Positions 1-13,679 of a DNA stretch of 64,000 bases are shown here, one piece after another (positions within the stretch are counted from its first letter, which is position 1; each line of letters starts with the position of its first letter). Both the position numbers and the translations under genes were made by a program. Under the pieces are notes generated by a model. The model searched no databases and was not told where the DNA came from. It was given only the letters and a program-made list of their open reading frames with translations. Origin of the DNA: Aspidapion aeneum (Eukaryota; Arthropoda; Insecta; Coleoptera; Brentidae); the NCBI GenBank assembly GCA_963576565.1, contig OY755044.1, positions 47,821,134 to 47,885,133 on the forward strand, read 5' to 3'.

Positions 1-552
1 AAATGTTTTTTTTCTATTTTTATTTATAATAAGACGAAACATCACCCCCTAATACTTGACGAAAAAATAGGCTTTGTTGTTTACTCTATTCTTTTATTTT
101 TCCTGTTGCTATTGGAAAACTAGCCCAATTGTTTTTTTTTGGCATAAATTAACGTCAGTGCCAAACTCAAAATGTGTTGTTTGTTTGTACTAGATTGTCA
201 ATTATGACATCTAATATAACCTAATTTACAATTAGGACTGTCATCCATTGTCATCCTTAAAATTTTAGTAAAGCCCACAATTTTTGAACCGAGTCGGTGG
301 CCCTATGACTCTAATATGTAGTGACAACTTTTGACTGATATTTAAATATTTTGCCTTGTTGTCTTTTGCTTGAAAAATTGCCAAAATCGAATTTGTCGCC
401 TTAAAAAAAATTATTTTTATTTTGGCACTTACTTGGCATTTTTTTAACAAATTAAAACGTATTTGTCCTAAGGCCTAAGGTAACTGATAATGGGTGTTTT
501 AACCTTAGAAAAGAGATGGGGCTGAAAGCGCAGCAACCAATTATTATCAGTT
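1..552. other. AT-rich stretch with no recognisable gene
   Basis: I see only AT-rich sequence with short poly-T runs and no convincing coding signal, splice sites or repeat structure. The foldback element described next begins near its right edge. Confidence 0.5.
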
Positions 553-1644
553 TTAGGATTTTGGGCTTGAATTGCAAACCGATACTCATATATTTTAATC
601 GATTCATCATAAGACCATATCCCAAAAAAAATGGAGATACCTGCGAAAATCCTGCATAAACAACCCGCCATCTTTGTTTAAAGATGGCGAAAAGGAGTTT
701 GAATCAAATGTACGTAACTTTTTTATTATGACATCGATTTTAATCAAACAAATTGTGATTAGCTTCTACTATAATGGCCTCTCAAAATTACTATCAATAC
801 TTTGTTTTTTATTTGTCTCTATACTATAAATTCTGTAAGTTCCTCAAATACGCATTTTTTTTTTAGGTTTTTTGATTTTTTAAAGAAAACTACTGGATTT
901 ACAAAAAAAACATAAAAAATAAAAAATATGCAGATTGTCAAGATGTATTCACTGTGGGTCTAATATTTGCTGTAGATTAAGTGGTTTTCGAGTTACACTT
1001 AAAAAACCACTAAATTGGCCTATACCTACCCCCAGGTACAAAATTTTCATATTTTCACCAAAGTCATGAAAGGTACTAAAAAACTAGACAGATCGAAAAA
1101 GAACGTCAAGCTTAATAAGAAACGGCTATTAGTTTCAAACAGAAACTGATACTGAGGTAGATATGACGGCTTAAACATGGCCGAAGCGTAATTTACAATT
1201 TTATTTTTGAGGGTAATTTTTTTATGTAAAACACCTAAGGGGTCAAAGTGTAGCCTCGCTAAAAGGCAATTTGATTATCTTCAAAAAAGGATAGCACACT
1301 TTTTGTCGTAAAGTTAATAGTTTTCCTGAAAAAAACAAAAAATATGCGGCATACATAATTCGATGTTTTCGTTCCATAGAAGTACGACAATGGCATGGGT
1401 CCATTAACGGAAAAAACAATTTATGCACAGATAAGCGAATCCCAGTTTCATATTTAAACTCAGCGTCAAAAATCTTACAAAAAACATATTTGATAGTTTT
1501 CTCTTAAATTGACAGGTGGTCACGTGATTTTGGCAATTTCTTAACGGTTTGAGCTAGAGACTTGGTTCTTTTTTTGCTTTGTAGACAAAAATGTCCCATC
1601 AAAATTAATCACCACTGGCATGTTTTTAAATTTGTAAAAATATA

Positions 1645-2535
1645 TAAAGGATGTCCCAAAAATCCGGGTCTACCCAAATATCTGCTGAACTATTGCAGAT
1701 AACTGAACCATATTTGGTAGTGATCGATGACATCGAGAGATTTATTTTATGCATACATTAACAAAAAAGTTTAAAAAATACATTAAGAAAAAAGTTATAT
1801 TTATATTTTAGCTATTTATTCGATTTTTATTTTCTAAAAAACACCCTGTATTTCGAAAACGGAGCAATGTCGGACTAAAGTAGGTGGCTTTTATTGTACT
1901 GACCTTTCATAGACACAGACTGTATAAGTAATTTTATCCATATTTCCGGTTCGGTTCGGTTCGGTTCGGTATGTTGTAATTGACCAGAGGCAAACAAACA
2001 AAACCTTAAACTACATGGCAATAGCAACATAAAAATATGTGTCAAAAATTCCCACGTATGGGGGATAGCGGGTATAGCTATATTTAAAAATTTGTAAAAA
2101 ATGGTAAAAGAATAAGTTTGACAGTCGATAGATTTTGACACGTTTTTTATCATAGGCAAAGGACAGTTGGCGTACATGGGTTTTCAAAGACCTTTCAAAT
2201 AAGATATCTCTCAATAGGGTTTTTGTTTAAAACAACAAACTTGTAAATTTTGACAAAAACTGAAAAAATTAGTTTTGACAGATTTGATTGTGTAGACAAT
2301 TAACGGCTATATCAAAATATGTATTTAATTGTCAAATACCTTTAAAACGAGGTATCAATCGATAAGGATTTATAATTAAAATTTTTAAGTTGATCGCCCC
2401 CTAACGCAGGGGCAGCACAACCGCTTCTTCATAAAATAGATCTCTTGATGTTAACGATTACTGCCAAATATGGTTCAGTTATCTTCAATAGTTTAGAAGA
2501 TGTTTCAGTGGACTCAGAGTTTTGGGACACCCTGT

Positions 2536-2536
<1 letters not shown>
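1645..2536. mobile_element. Nested foldback with GTGTCCCAAAA-type ends
   Basis: Inside the loop of the larger foldback, about 1650-1750 matches the reverse complement of about 2430-2535. Shared words include GATAACTGAACCATATTTGG and its complement CCAAATATGGTTCAGTTATC. The right end reads GGGACACCCTGTATA and the left end ATGTCCCAAAA. Elements ending in ACAGGGTGT are common non-autonomous DNA transposons of insects. The middle carries a short CGGTT pentamer run near 1950 and no coding signal that I trust. Confidence 0.6.

Positions 2537-2537
<1 letters not shown>

Positions 2538-2603
<66 letters not shown>
2538..2603. repeat. (AT)n microsatellite
   Basis: About 66 bp of uninterrupted AT dinucleotides abut the right end of the nested foldback. 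The Tyr-Ile open frame through it is an artefact of the repeat. Confidence 0.95.
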
Positions 2604-2605
<2 letters not shown>

Positions 2606-2684
2606 TGTTTTCGCTTACTCTCGTAGCATCTCCTTCTTACTCTCTTGGCTAATTTTAGTGCCAGGAAGAAAAGAACAGAAATAA

Positions 2685-2964
2685 TAGGGACCTATTGCAT
2701 TAAAGCCAGGCAATAATTGTGCCGGGCACTATTCTGACATTTTCGCATTAAAAGAACAGCTGACTTCTTTCAAAATTAGGCCTTTGTGTATTATAAGAGC
2801 CAACATTAATAGTGCCGCCACTATTAATGGAAAATAAACGACTGGATTTATAAATTCGACTTTGGTATGTCAATTTTAAAAGATCAGCTGTCAGCTTTCA
2901 ATGCGAATCTGTCAGAATAGTGCCCGGCACAATAAGTGCCTGGCACTATTGCAATAAGTCCCTA
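2685..2964. mobile_element. MITE with about 80-bp TIRs (TAGGGACCTATTGC...)
   Basis: The left end starts TAGGGACCTATTGC and continues through TGCCGGGCACTATTCTGACA. The right end is the reverse complement with a few changes (TGTCAGAATAGTGCCCGGCA ... AAGTCCCTA). The element is about 280 bp with no coding capacity. A similar single end (TAGGGAC ... AGTGCCAGGCA) occurs near 16853-16896, so the family is repeated in this window. Confidence 0.75.
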
Positions 2965-5170
2965 ATACAAAAAACAAGGGATTTTAGTCTTAGTAACCAG
3001 CTCAGGAAAGGAAAGACCTCGGGCAAGACTGCATTCCCGGCCGTTTTAACAAACAGTAAAAATAAAGAGCCCTCAAAAAGTTGGCGGCAAATTCAGTTGA
3101 AAAGGGTATACTAGAAGATTGGATTTTTAATAAACCAAAACATATTAACAAGACTTATTTTATAATAATTTTTAATGGGTTCAAAAAAACGTCATATAGA
3201 AATAGCGGTATATGATACCGGTAACAGCGTTAGTATAAGTTTTTGTGTTTGCCTCTCTGAGTGGGTACATGAAAAAAAACCTTTTAAACTGATGTAACTC
3301 GTAAACGAAATGATCGATGGCTGTTTCGTTTTATCCATTTATCAGGGAAAATACTACGAATTTACTTTTTTAGGTGAAATAAAGCAAATATTTACCTGTA
3401 GATAATCAGGTACTAAAACTAAAAGAAAAGTTTAGGCCTATTAAATATAGTATGTATTCCAGATACATTTACCTACTTATTTTATGGAGATTTATGTAAG
3501 AAATACAACTTTGGATAAATGTAAAAAAAGCAAAAACTAAAAATTGTCTTTATTATTATATATTTATTTATTGCTCGACATTACAAAAACCCCTGTAAAT
3601 ATTTTGAACTCCTATAGAGCATCTGTAGCATTTTAACCAAAATTGTATTTCTTACATAGTTTTCGAAATCGAACTTTTCTGGGACACTCTGTATATTATC
3701 TCAGTGTTAAAAATTCATGGATAACGAAGTTAGAAATAGTGCCAATTGAAATGGAGATGAAAAGTGACAATCAGGGATAAATAGTGGCAGATCGGGCCTA
3801 AAAAGAAGTACAAAAAGTAGCATATAAAGCATATTTTTTTCTTGGCGAATTGTAGAGGGTGACACCAGTTTTAAATAAAAGTTTCACTTTAGAAATACTA
3901 CCGCAAGAACAAAGGGAACTATACCAGAATCAACATTTTTATCAGAAAATTTCAAAAAATTAATTTGGAAAAGTATAAAATTTTAATTGTGCAACAGTTA
4001 AAATATCGAAATGCGGATTCGACTAGTTATAAAATTTTGGGCGCCAGGCGGCAATGTATTCAAAATTTTTAAAAATATGTTTTGTCGTCAAAATTGGATA
4101 ATGTATAATAATATAACTAAGTCTCCAGCTCAAACCATTAAGAAGTTGTCAAAATCACGTGACCACCTGTCAATTTCACAGAAAAGTATCAAATATGTTT
4201 TTTGTAAGATTTTTGACGCTAAGTTTAAATATGTAACTGCGGGTTCGCTTATCTGTGCATAAATTATTTTTTCCCTTAATGGACCCATGCCATTGTCGTA
4301 TTTCTATGGAACGAAAACATCGAATTATGTATGCCGCATATTTTTTGTTTTTTTAGGAAAACTATTAACTTTACGACAAAAAGTATACTATCCTTTTTTA
4401 AAGATAATTAAATTGTCTTTTAGCTGAGGTACATTTTAACCCCGTGGGGGTTCGTTTTACATAAAAAAATTACCCTCAAAAAAAAATTGTAAATTACGCT
4501 TTGGCCATATTTAAGCCGCCATATCTACCTCAGTATCAGTTTCTGTTTGAAACTAATAGCTGTTTCTTATTTAGCTTGACATTCTTTTTCGTTCTGTATA
4601 GTTTTTTAGTAACTTTCATGACTTTGGTGAAAATATGAAAATTTTGTACCTGGGGGTAGGCCAATTTAGTGGTTTTTTGAGTGTAACTCGAGAACCGCTT
4701 AATCTACAGCAAATATTAGACCCACCATGAATACATCTTAACAATCTGCATATTTTTTATATTTTATATTTTTTTTGTAAAACCAGTAGTTTTCTCGAAA
4801 AAATCAAAAAACCTAAAAAAAAATAGCGTATTTGAGGAACTTACAGAATTTATAGTATAGAGACAAATAAAAAACAAAGTATTGATAGTGATTTTGAGAG
4901 GCCATTATAGTAGAAGCTAATCACAATTTGTTTGGGTAAAATCGATGTAATAATAAAAAAGTTACGTACATTTGATTCAAACTCCTTTTCGCCATCTTTA
5001 AACAAGGATGGCGGGTTGTTTATGCAGGATTTTCGCAGGTTTCTCCATTTTTTTTGGGACACGGTCTTATGGCGAATCGATTAAAATATATGAGTATCAG
5101 TTTGCAATTCAAGCCCAAAATCCTACTGGGCTCTTAGACTATAAATGAACCGACACACTTGTAGCCATTA

Positions 5171-5909
5171 TTAGCTCACACATATACTATACTATAGTAG
5201 TGTGAGCTATGGTGATCCTAATTTTTTCGAGAAAAAAAAAGTTGCTCCGATTTCAAAATTTTTTATATATCTTTGCGTTTCAGATGATTTTGAAACTTTT
5301 TTGTTGCGCCGTCTGTCTGTCTGTCTGTATGTCTGTCTGTCTGTGTGTGTCTGTATGTCTGTCTGTAACGACCAACGCGCATAACTCAAAAACCGCTTGG
5401 CCGATTTTAATGAAATTTGGTACCTGGGCTGGGTCTTGGGTCGAGATGGTCCCATTTAAAAATGAACAAAATCCACCAAACACAAACCAAATAAAAGGGT
5501 GGGGATAGATTTCAAAAATTAGAGTTTATGTGAAAATATGGCGTGTGTGATATCAAACGAAAGGTAATTGAGTCTGGAGATAAACAAAATACATTTTAAT
5601 TTATTTAAAAAAAAAGGGTGGGGGTATATTTCAAAAATTAGAGTTTAAGTGAAAATATGGCGTGTGTGATATCAAACGAAAGGTAATTAAGTCCGGAATT
5701 CAACAAAATACATTTTAGTTTTTGTTTTTTTTTTAAGGGTGGGGGTGGATTTAAAAAATTTGAGTTTAAGTCAAAACATGGCTTGTGTGGTATCAAACAA
5801 AAGGTAATTTAGTGTGGAGTTGAATAAAATATATTTCAGTTTTTAGTTATATTAGCTCACATAACTATAGTACCTAGTGTGAGCTTAGGGGCCCATATAT
5901 TGGCAGAGT
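5171..5909 (+). mobile_element. Hairpin-microsatellite element, copy 1
   Basis: Begins with a hairpin, TTAGCTCACACATATACTAT followed by its complement ending TGTGAGCTA. It continues through a conserved block (GATCCTAATTTTTTCGAG), a short TCTG microsatellite at about 5312-5365, a second conserved block (CCGATTTTAATGAAATTTGG), and three diverged tandem units of about 110-120 bp beginning AAAGGGTGGGGG. It ends in a second hairpin (ATTAGCTCACATAACTATAG ... CTAGTGTGAGCTTAGG) and GGGGCCCATATATTGGCAGA. No open frame is conserved apart from those created by the repeat. At least five substantial copies with this architecture occur here, which defines it as a dispersed element. Its superfamily is unknown to me. 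Confidence 0.85.
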
Positions 5910-6064
5910 GTTTTTATAGGCCCTTTCCCAGTACAAATATATTTAAGACGTACGTGGTGCCAATACTACCTGCGGTCGGTATAGTGGAATTTGAAAGGGT
6001 CTCAATTTTATTTATTTTGAAAATCTGTGATAAGCAAACAAAATAAGTTTTTAAAATTTTACTA

Positions 6065-6789
6065 CTTTAGTGTGAGCTATGGTGATCCTAATTTTTTCGA
6101 GAAAAAAAAGTTGCTCCGATTTCAAAAATTTTTATATATCTTTGCGTTTCAGATGATTTTGAAACTTTTTTGTTGCGCCGTCTGTCTGTCTGTCTGTCTG
6201 TCTGTATGTCTGTCTGTGTGTCTGTATGTCTGTCTGTAACGACCAACGCGCATAACTCAAAAACCGCTTGGCCGATTTTAATGAAATTTGGTACCTGGGC
6301 TGGGTCTTGGGTCGAGATGGTCCCATTTAAAAATGAACAAAATCCACCGAACACAAACCAAATAAAAGGGTGGGGATAGATTTAAAAAATTAGAGTTTAT
6401 GTGAAAATATGGCGTGTGTGATATCAAACGAAAGATAATTGAGTCTGGAGTTAAACAAAATACATTTTAATTTATTTAAAAAAAAAGGGTGGGGGTATAT
6501 TTCAAAAATTAGAGTTTAAGTGAAAATATGGCGTGTGTGATATCAAACGAAAGGTAATTAAGTCCGGAGTTTAACAAAATACATTTTAGTTTTTTGTTTT
6601 TTTTAAGGGTGGGGGTAGATTCCAAAAATTTGAGTTTAAGTCAAAACATGGCTTGTGTGGTATCAAACAAAAGGTAATTTATTCTGGAGTTGAATAAAAT
6701 ATATTTCAGTTTTTAGTTATATTAGCTTACACGTACACTATAACTATAGTACCTAGTGTGAGCTTAGGGGCCCATATATTGGCAGAGTA
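6065..6789 (+). mobile_element. Hairpin-microsatellite element, copy 2
   Basis: Same organisation as the copy just upstream and in the same orientation, but the left hairpin is reduced to TAGTGTGAGCTATGG. The TCTG/TATG tract at about 6180-6237 is short. The right hairpin and the GGGGCCCATATATTGGCAGA end are intact. Confidence 0.85.
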
Positions 6790-7300
6790 TTTTTATATAT
6801 CTTTGCGTTTCAGATAAATTTTAAACTTTTTTGTTGCGTCGTCTGTCTGTCTGTAACGACCAACGCGCATAACTCAAAAACCGCTTGCCCGATTTTAATT
6901 AGATTTGGTACCTAGGCTGGGTCTCGGGTCGGGATGATCGAAATGAACGAAATCCATCAATCACAAGCCAAATAAAAGGGTGGGGGTAGATTTCAAAAAT
7001 TAGAGTTTATGTGAAAATATGGCGTGTGTGATATCAAATGAAAGGTAATTGAGTCTGGAGTTAGACTAAATAAATTTGAGTTACAAAAAGGGTGGGGATG
7101 GATTTCAAAAAATAGAGTCTAAGTGAAAATATGTCGTGTGTGATATCAAACGAAAGGTAATTGAGTCTGGAATTAAACAAAATACATTTTAGTTAAAAAA
7201 AAGGGGGGGGTAGATTTCAAAAATTAGAGTTTAAGTTAAAACATGACTTGTGTGGTATCAAACGAAAGGTAATTTATTCTGGAGTTGAATAAAATATCAT
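6790..7300 (+). mobile_element. Hairpin-microsatellite element, copy 3, both ends missing
   Basis: Begins abruptly after the right end of copy 2 at TTTTTATATATCTTTGCGTT, an internal position of the element. It retains only two or three TCTG units and three diverged AAAGGGTGGGGG units, and stops before the right hairpin. The junction at a shared TTTTTATATA stretch suggests that unequal recombination between copies made this array. Confidence 0.75.
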
Positions 7301-7439
7301 AACAAAAACATATCATGTAAAAAAAAGCCAAGTACGCGAAAATGGCATTCCGTAAAAAGAATTGAGATAAAAGTAAAGCCAAGTTCTCCAATACAAATTT
7401 GAAAATGAAAGGTTCTTACTAGTTTGGAAATATTTTTTT

Positions 7440-8300
7440 AAACTTTGCTATAAAATTTCCTTTTAAACGGTGTTTAAAAAAGTAGGATTATTTTTATCTA
7501 TAACAATTTAGGGGCCTCCGTAAAATACATCAATTTTAAAAAATCACTAAACTTACCAAGTTTTATCCAATTTTCTCAAAAACTAATCTTTTTAGGAAAA
7601 AAATTGTTCCACACTTTATTGTAGAAAATAAAATTCTCTTTTTAACAGTGTATAAGTTAGTCCAATCAGACTGACAGCAAACCCTCCAGCGGCGTCCGTT
7701 TTTGGAGAAAATGTAAGAAAATTAGAAAAAACACATGTTTGTCACATGTTCTGCTCGATTATCTTAAAAAACCAAGCCCTCTATCAAAAATTGTGTCCTT
7801 CAGTCGATTATAGACAATAAAAATTCCTTTTAAACGCTGTACCACAAGGTAATATTTATCTTCAGAATAAAACGTCACAGGCGTCCGTAAATAAAATCAG
7901 TTTTTACAAATCACCAAACAAATTAATTTTGTTACAGGTTTTATCCAATTTTCTTAGAAAATAAACTCAATCAAAAAAAGTGTTCTTAACTTTATTGTAG
8001 AAGATAAAATTGCCTTTCTAACTGTATAAGTTAGTAGGGTTTGATTGATGACAAACTCTCCAGCGACGTAAATAAAAACATTTTTGTCACATGTTTCACC
8101 CGATTTTCCAAAAAACCAAGCTTTTTATCAAAAAATTTCTCTTATACTTGATTGTATTGTTATTTTCTTTTAAACGATGTATAATAAGGTATAAAAAGTT
8201 TAATTTTTAAAACTTTGGAGACGTCCGTAAATTAAATCAATGTTTAAAAATCACCAAATAAATTAATTTTTGTGCGATTTTTTTAAGATCCTTAAAATTT
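7440..8300. repeat. Diverged tandem repeat, unit about 350-365 bp
   Basis: Two full diverged units and a partial third can be followed from landmarks that recur in the same order: GTCCGTAAA, TTTTATCCAATTTTCT, CTTTATTGTAGAA, TATAAGTTAGT, TTTGTCACATGTT and CTTTTAAACG. Units start near 7512, 7870 and 8220. A reverse-complement partial unit lies at about 8620-8850, so the block may be one arm of a foldback whose arms are themselves tandem repeats. Confidence 0.65.
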
Positions 8301-8560
8301 GTATCAGTGGCGATAGTAGGCCATCCCCCCCTCATCCATCCAACCGTACCTACAAAATTATGGCGCAGGATATGGAGAAAAGGTGAGTAGGAGGGATCAC
8401 CTTTGCTACTAGAGCATCTTTTTTCGGGGCGAGTTTCATTTTTTTTATGGAGGGGGGATGGGAGGGAAGGTTGGGAGGTACGAGGGGTGCAAAGACTATC
8501 AATGCAGATGGCGGCTATAGTAGTGTTACATTTGGTAATTTTTAAAATCTTATTTTATAT
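8301..8560. repeat. Possible small MITE between inverted tandem-repeat blocks
   Basis: The left edge reads CAGTGGCGATAGTAGGCC and near 8508 GATGGCGGCTATAGTAGTG appears as a weak partner. The interior is G-rich on the + strand. The terminal match is short and I cannot define a target duplication. Confidence 0.3.
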
Positions 8561-8567
8561 ACGGATG

Positions 8568-8610
8568 GTTCGGTTCGGTTCGGTTCGGTTCGGTTCGGTT
8601 CGGTTCGGTT
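8568..8610 (+). repeat. (CGGTT)n pentanucleotide array
   Basis: About eight perfect GGTTC/CGGTT units. The same pentamer recurs near 1949-1970 and, as an inverted pair, near 34200-34285. Confidence 0.95.
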
Positions 8611-8619
8611 GATTTTATT

Positions 8620-8850
8620 TACGGACGCCTGTGAAGTTTTAATTTAAAGCTAAATCTTACTTTGTGATAAAGCATTTAAAAGAAAATTTCATTGTCTACA
8701 ATCGACTACGGAACATGATTTTTGTTAGAAGGCATGATTTTTAAGATAATCGGGTAAAACGTGTAACAAACATGTAGTTTTTAATTTTTTTTTTACATTT
8801 TCTTGTAGTTTGGTATTAGTCTGACCGCACTAGCTTATACCAATGAATAC
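8620..8850. repeat. Inverted partial copy of the 350-bp tandem unit
   Basis: Landmarks of the 7440-8300 tandem block appear here reversed: GGACGCCTGTGAAG, TTTAAAAGAAAATTTC, ACAATCGACTACGGAA, and TAATCGGGTAAAACGTGTAACA. This supports an inverted arrangement around 8300-8620. Confidence 0.55.
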
Positions 8851-9331
8851 ACAACTCTTGTGTATTGGTTTGCAGCCAACATTTAGTTGTTTAGATGTTA
8901 GATTTTACACATTTTTGATTAATTTCTCTGTCATTGTGGCTTTAAGGCGTCAACTTAGTTAAATTTTCAGAAATTCAAACACGACTATAAGAGAAGGGGG
9001 GAAAAAATTGGACCAAAACCTGGCTTGGCAACATCCAGATCGTTAATCTGTGACCTTTTGTCAGCTAGAATACAGAAGAGTCTGAGGCTAGAATCCATTG
9101 TCAAACTGCGGTCCTCATATTTTGCATACTCAACTACCTACAGCGTCTGCACTAAATTGCCAGCATTCACATTGTTTAAGGCAGGTTGTAGTATAGTAGA
9201 GGATGCTTTCATAGATTTTAAATTTCGAAGCATACCTTCAACTGCGTTTGAAGTAGCCCATTGAAATGATGTGTAGATGCCACCACAGTAAACAGACCGC
9301 AGATCGGTAGTACGGAAACTGCCTTGTAATT

Positions 9332-10445
<1,114 letters not shown>

Positions 10446-11115
10446 TTTATAACTGTTTTTAGTTTTGGTCAGCGCCCTCTAAGAGCTGGCCGGTCGAACT
10501 ACACTTAGTGCGGTTGAGCGTAATTTTTTGGAGCACTTTTAGTGCAGGGGATGAGCGTTATTTCTATGAGTCTTTTAAACCGGCTGTCCCGAGAGCATAT
10601 TATCCACGCGGATTTTTTTTCTCGGGCTTTGATTGGTTGAAATTTTTAAATCCACCAACCAGAGCATGGGAAAGGATAAATCCGCGCCGCTTATACGCTC
10701 TATGGACAACCAGCATTTATGTGTGAGCTAATGCGGACGAACTCAAACCGATCAACTGCGCATGTGTCACTCGCTTCTTTTGGAAATTCGTTTCTCTTGA
10801 GCCGAAAGGAACAATAAACAGAATAAAGTAAAAAAGAGAGTAGCACATGCGTAGTTGAAAAAAACCGGTTTCAGTTCCGAAATTTTTCCACCAGTAAGCT
10901 GATTGTCATTAAAAATAGGATTGAATAAAAAGTATTTTTTCTTAGCATAGTAAGTATATTATAAAAAGATATATATGAAACACATTAATGATTACTAACA
11001 AAAATATAAAGGGTGCAAGCCTAGTTATTCTGTGATTAAACTTACTAACTTAAAAGGGTCATTAAATAATATTAAAACATTAATATAATCTTGATATTTA
11101 AAATAACCTAGAAAG
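10446..11115. other. Unassigned spacer
   Basis: No coding exon recognised. It contains a GCGCCCTCTAAGAGCTGGCC stretch near 10470 that has a close direct relative at about 12190 (ACGCCCTCTAATAGCTGGCC). The two may be ends or internal marks of one dispersed repeat. Confidence 0.4.
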
Positions 11116-11851
11116 CCGTGGCGTAGCCAGGGGGGGGGGGGGTTTGGGGGTCAAAACTCCCCCCGTTGGCCAATGAGAGTACTAATAGAAATAGAAAAAT
11201 ATAACTTTTCAATTGTAGAAAATAATATAAGTTCTTATAGATATAGATACAATACAATACAATTTATGAAAAAAAACTTGGGTTGAAGACAATTTGAATT
11301 ACCAAGTTTTACTCTATTATACCTATTGGTAAAGGCACAAGAAAGTTATAAGGAAAAGCTTTTCACAGAAAGGCCAATTTAACTATTTTTAATTTTTTTC
11401 CAAAATATTAGTTTAATAATACATAAAATCTGTCTTTTTGCTTTCATGAAAAGTTATGGAAAACTCGGGAAATTTTCGAAAAATAAGAAAATGTTCTGAA
11501 AAACTCGGAAAATTTTCGGAAAACTCGGAAATCTTCGGAAAAACTCTGGAAATATTCGGAAAAACCCGTGATAAACCCGGAAAATTTTTAAAAAGCTTAG
11601 GAAATGATCGGGAAAACTCGGAAAATTTTCGGAAAACTCTGGAAATATTCAGAAAAAACTTGGGAAATAATCGGAAAAACTAGGAAAAAGTGTTTATCAG
11701 AAAATTTTAAAAAAATTTAGGAAAACTCGGGAGATGTTTGGGAAACCTAGTTAAAAACTGGGAAAAACTAGGAAAATTTTTGGAAAAACTCGGAAAATGG
11801 TTGAGGTGGCATGGCAAAACCCCCCATTGCCAGTTTCTAGCTACGCCACTG
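11116..11851. mobile_element. hAT-like MITE with CAGTGGCGTAGC-type ends
   Basis: The left end reads CCGTGGCGTAGCCAG followed by a run of G. The right end reads CTAGCTACGCCACTG preceded by CCCCCC a little inside. This terminal motif is typical of hAT-type non-autonomous elements. The flanks (CTAGAAAG and TAAAAAGT) are similar but do not form a clean 8-bp duplication. The interior at about 11455-11800 is a purine-rich minisatellite. Confidence 0.65.
11455..11800 (+). repeat. Purine-rich minisatellite (GGAAAACTCGGAAAATTTTC)
   Basis: Degenerate tandem repeat of AAACTCGGAAA(T/A)TTTTCGG-type units on the + strand. It produces an open frame rich in Glu, Asn, Lys and Phe that I regard as a by-product. 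A short related tract (AAAAACTCGGAAAAACGACC) lies in both arms of the big palindrome near 47520 and 52550. Confidence 0.8.
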
Positions 11852-12659
11852 TAAAAAGTGTTGCTCATTTGATCCCAATGCGAAAAAAAAGATAAAATTT
11901 GTTAAGGGATTTAAATCACACTTCTTTTGTAAGTAACAAAGAAATTGTTGACATTACATCATACCTTCTGCTTGAATAAACAGTTATATTTAAACAAAAG
12001 AGTCTTATAAAACTAAAAAAGTCCAAAAGAAGTCTATAAATTCACTGAAAAAACACAAATTAACAAAAAAAGCTTCGAAGAGAACTTCCACACAAGAACA
12101 AAGAGTACGAAAAATGAAAATGGCGATAGGTCGCTAGGCGGCTGACACCCTGTCAAAAATATCAAAGTACAGAAATCTGTAAATTTGGACGCCCTCTAAT
12201 AGCTGGCCCATTTTTCATTAGTTTTTGGCGGGAAAGTCCGAGTGTCTATACTACCGCTTTGCGGTCCGTGTACTGTGGATGCCACCATATGCAGTGGCGA
12301 CTGCTGGCTGTGTCACGGATCACCTTTTGTTAGGTGATCCGTGGCTGTGTGTTCAATTGGTCTTATTGAAGTGAAGAATTCATGTTCTTCTATTATATGA
12401 TGAAACTTTATAATACTTTCCGTGGTTAGTTTGGATAATCGATTTTTTTCGTGTAACGCGATAACCTATTTAAGAAAATCCAATTTGCGCGCATTCCTTC
12501 ATATTAGCTTTCTTCCGCTCACGTTTTTTCTCAATGCGCCTAATTTAATATATAATTGTTGATTTCGTATTTTGGTTTTTTTTATACCTTTTTGGGATTT
12601 TTCTACCCTTTTGTCATAAAAAACTAAAAATTTAGATAAACTCAAGTATATGTCATATT

Positions 12660-13060
12660 AATCGTAGCCGCAAGCCTGTAAAGCGTAAGGACACTCATCG
12701 TAAAGGCAAGCCTTATAGGAAGCGAAGCCAACGTCAGGCTTTCAATTTTTGGGTTATTGTTTTTGACATGTTTTCCTCGGTTTTATTTTAAAGATGTTGT
12801 TTTACACAGTATGAAGGTACCTAAACTATATATACTTATGTAATTAGAATGCTGCTAAAGTTATGCTGCAAACTATCAAAACCTTATTTTTAAAATAAGA
12901 ACGAGCCGCCAATGCGAATCCGAGGAACATGTCAAAAAATATAACCGAAAAAAAGAAAATCAAAGTCAGGCTTCGCTAGCTGTAAAGCTTGCTTTACGAT
13001 GAGTGACCTTAGTAAAGCGAGGATACGATTGACAGGCTTTGGCAGGCCAAATCAGCGAAA
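12660..13060. mobile_element. MITE-like inverted repeat (CACTCATCGTAAAG)
   Basis: About 12664-12745 (AAGCCTGTAAAGCG ... CACTCATCGTAAAGGCAAGC ... GTCAGGCTTT) matches the reverse complement of about 12965-13055 (GTCAGGCTTCGC ... CTTTACGATGAGTG ... CAGGCTTTGGC). The arms of about 85 bp are diverged and surround an interior without coding signal. Confidence 0.6.
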
Positions 13061-13679
13061 GGCAAACTTTTATTGTTATTTTTGGCATAAAAGCAAATAG
13101 GGCTTTGAAGGGTAAGCTTTTTTTTGGTTTCGTTTTCAATACATAAGTACTGTAATACCTTACGTATAAAACTATTAACGATCTAAGAATATTTTATAGG
13201 CGAACAAAAATGTGGAAAGGATAAAAGGGTTATTTTTTATTTTATTTATTTATTTTATAGATGCCAAAAATTTTAACGAGTGTAGCGAGGACTACGATTT
13301 ATCGAGGGATAAAAAGGCAGCTAGCTATTTTTCGCACTTTTGATCTCTTTTCCGAGATTTTATTTTTTGTTCGAGTTTTTAGGTTTTAACTTTATTTTTA
13401 GGATGTTGCACTGATCTGTCACTTGCCATGCCTGATTTTTACTTTTTATTCCTATTTCGTCCCTGATTTGTCACTTCTTATCCCGTGCGAAGTGCGAAAG
13501 ATATTAAAACTGCTCTATAAGTCAATACAAAAACTTATCATAAACTGATAATTTCTAAATGATCAAAAGTAACAGATTTATATAAGTTTTATATTTAGAA
13601 ACAAAGCGTAGTGAAATTTTTTTAAAAAGAAAACCGGAATTGGTTCAAATTTTTGATACATATCGGTTCATAAATAAGA

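Larger units (their letters stand above)
553..5125. mobile_element. Long foldback element (about 1.05-kb inverted arms)
   Basis: The sequence from about 553 to 1600 is repeated as its reverse complement from about 4085 to 5125. Matching pairs include the stretch with AACAACCCGCCATC near 650 and GATGGCGGGTTGTT near 5005, the stretch around CCCCCAGGTACAAAATTTTC near 1030 and its complement near 4650, and GGTCACGTGATTTTGGCAA near 1520 with its complement near 4150. The outer ends are AGGATTTTGGGCTTG and its complement. The arms are diverged by substitutions and small indels, so the element is not recent. I see no clear target-site duplication and no transposase-like protein in the loop, which is filled by smaller elements. 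It is probably a non-autonomous foldback DNA element, although a local inverted duplication would look the same. Confidence 0.75.

Noticed and set aside
2445..2684. Tyr-Ile repeat open frames (also near 41515, 50316 and 50374)
   Set aside because: Produced by AT microsatellites.
11456..11683. 75-codon frame rich in Asn, Lys, Glu and Phe
   Set aside because: It is the purine-rich minisatellite inside a MITE; there is no domain, start context or conservation.
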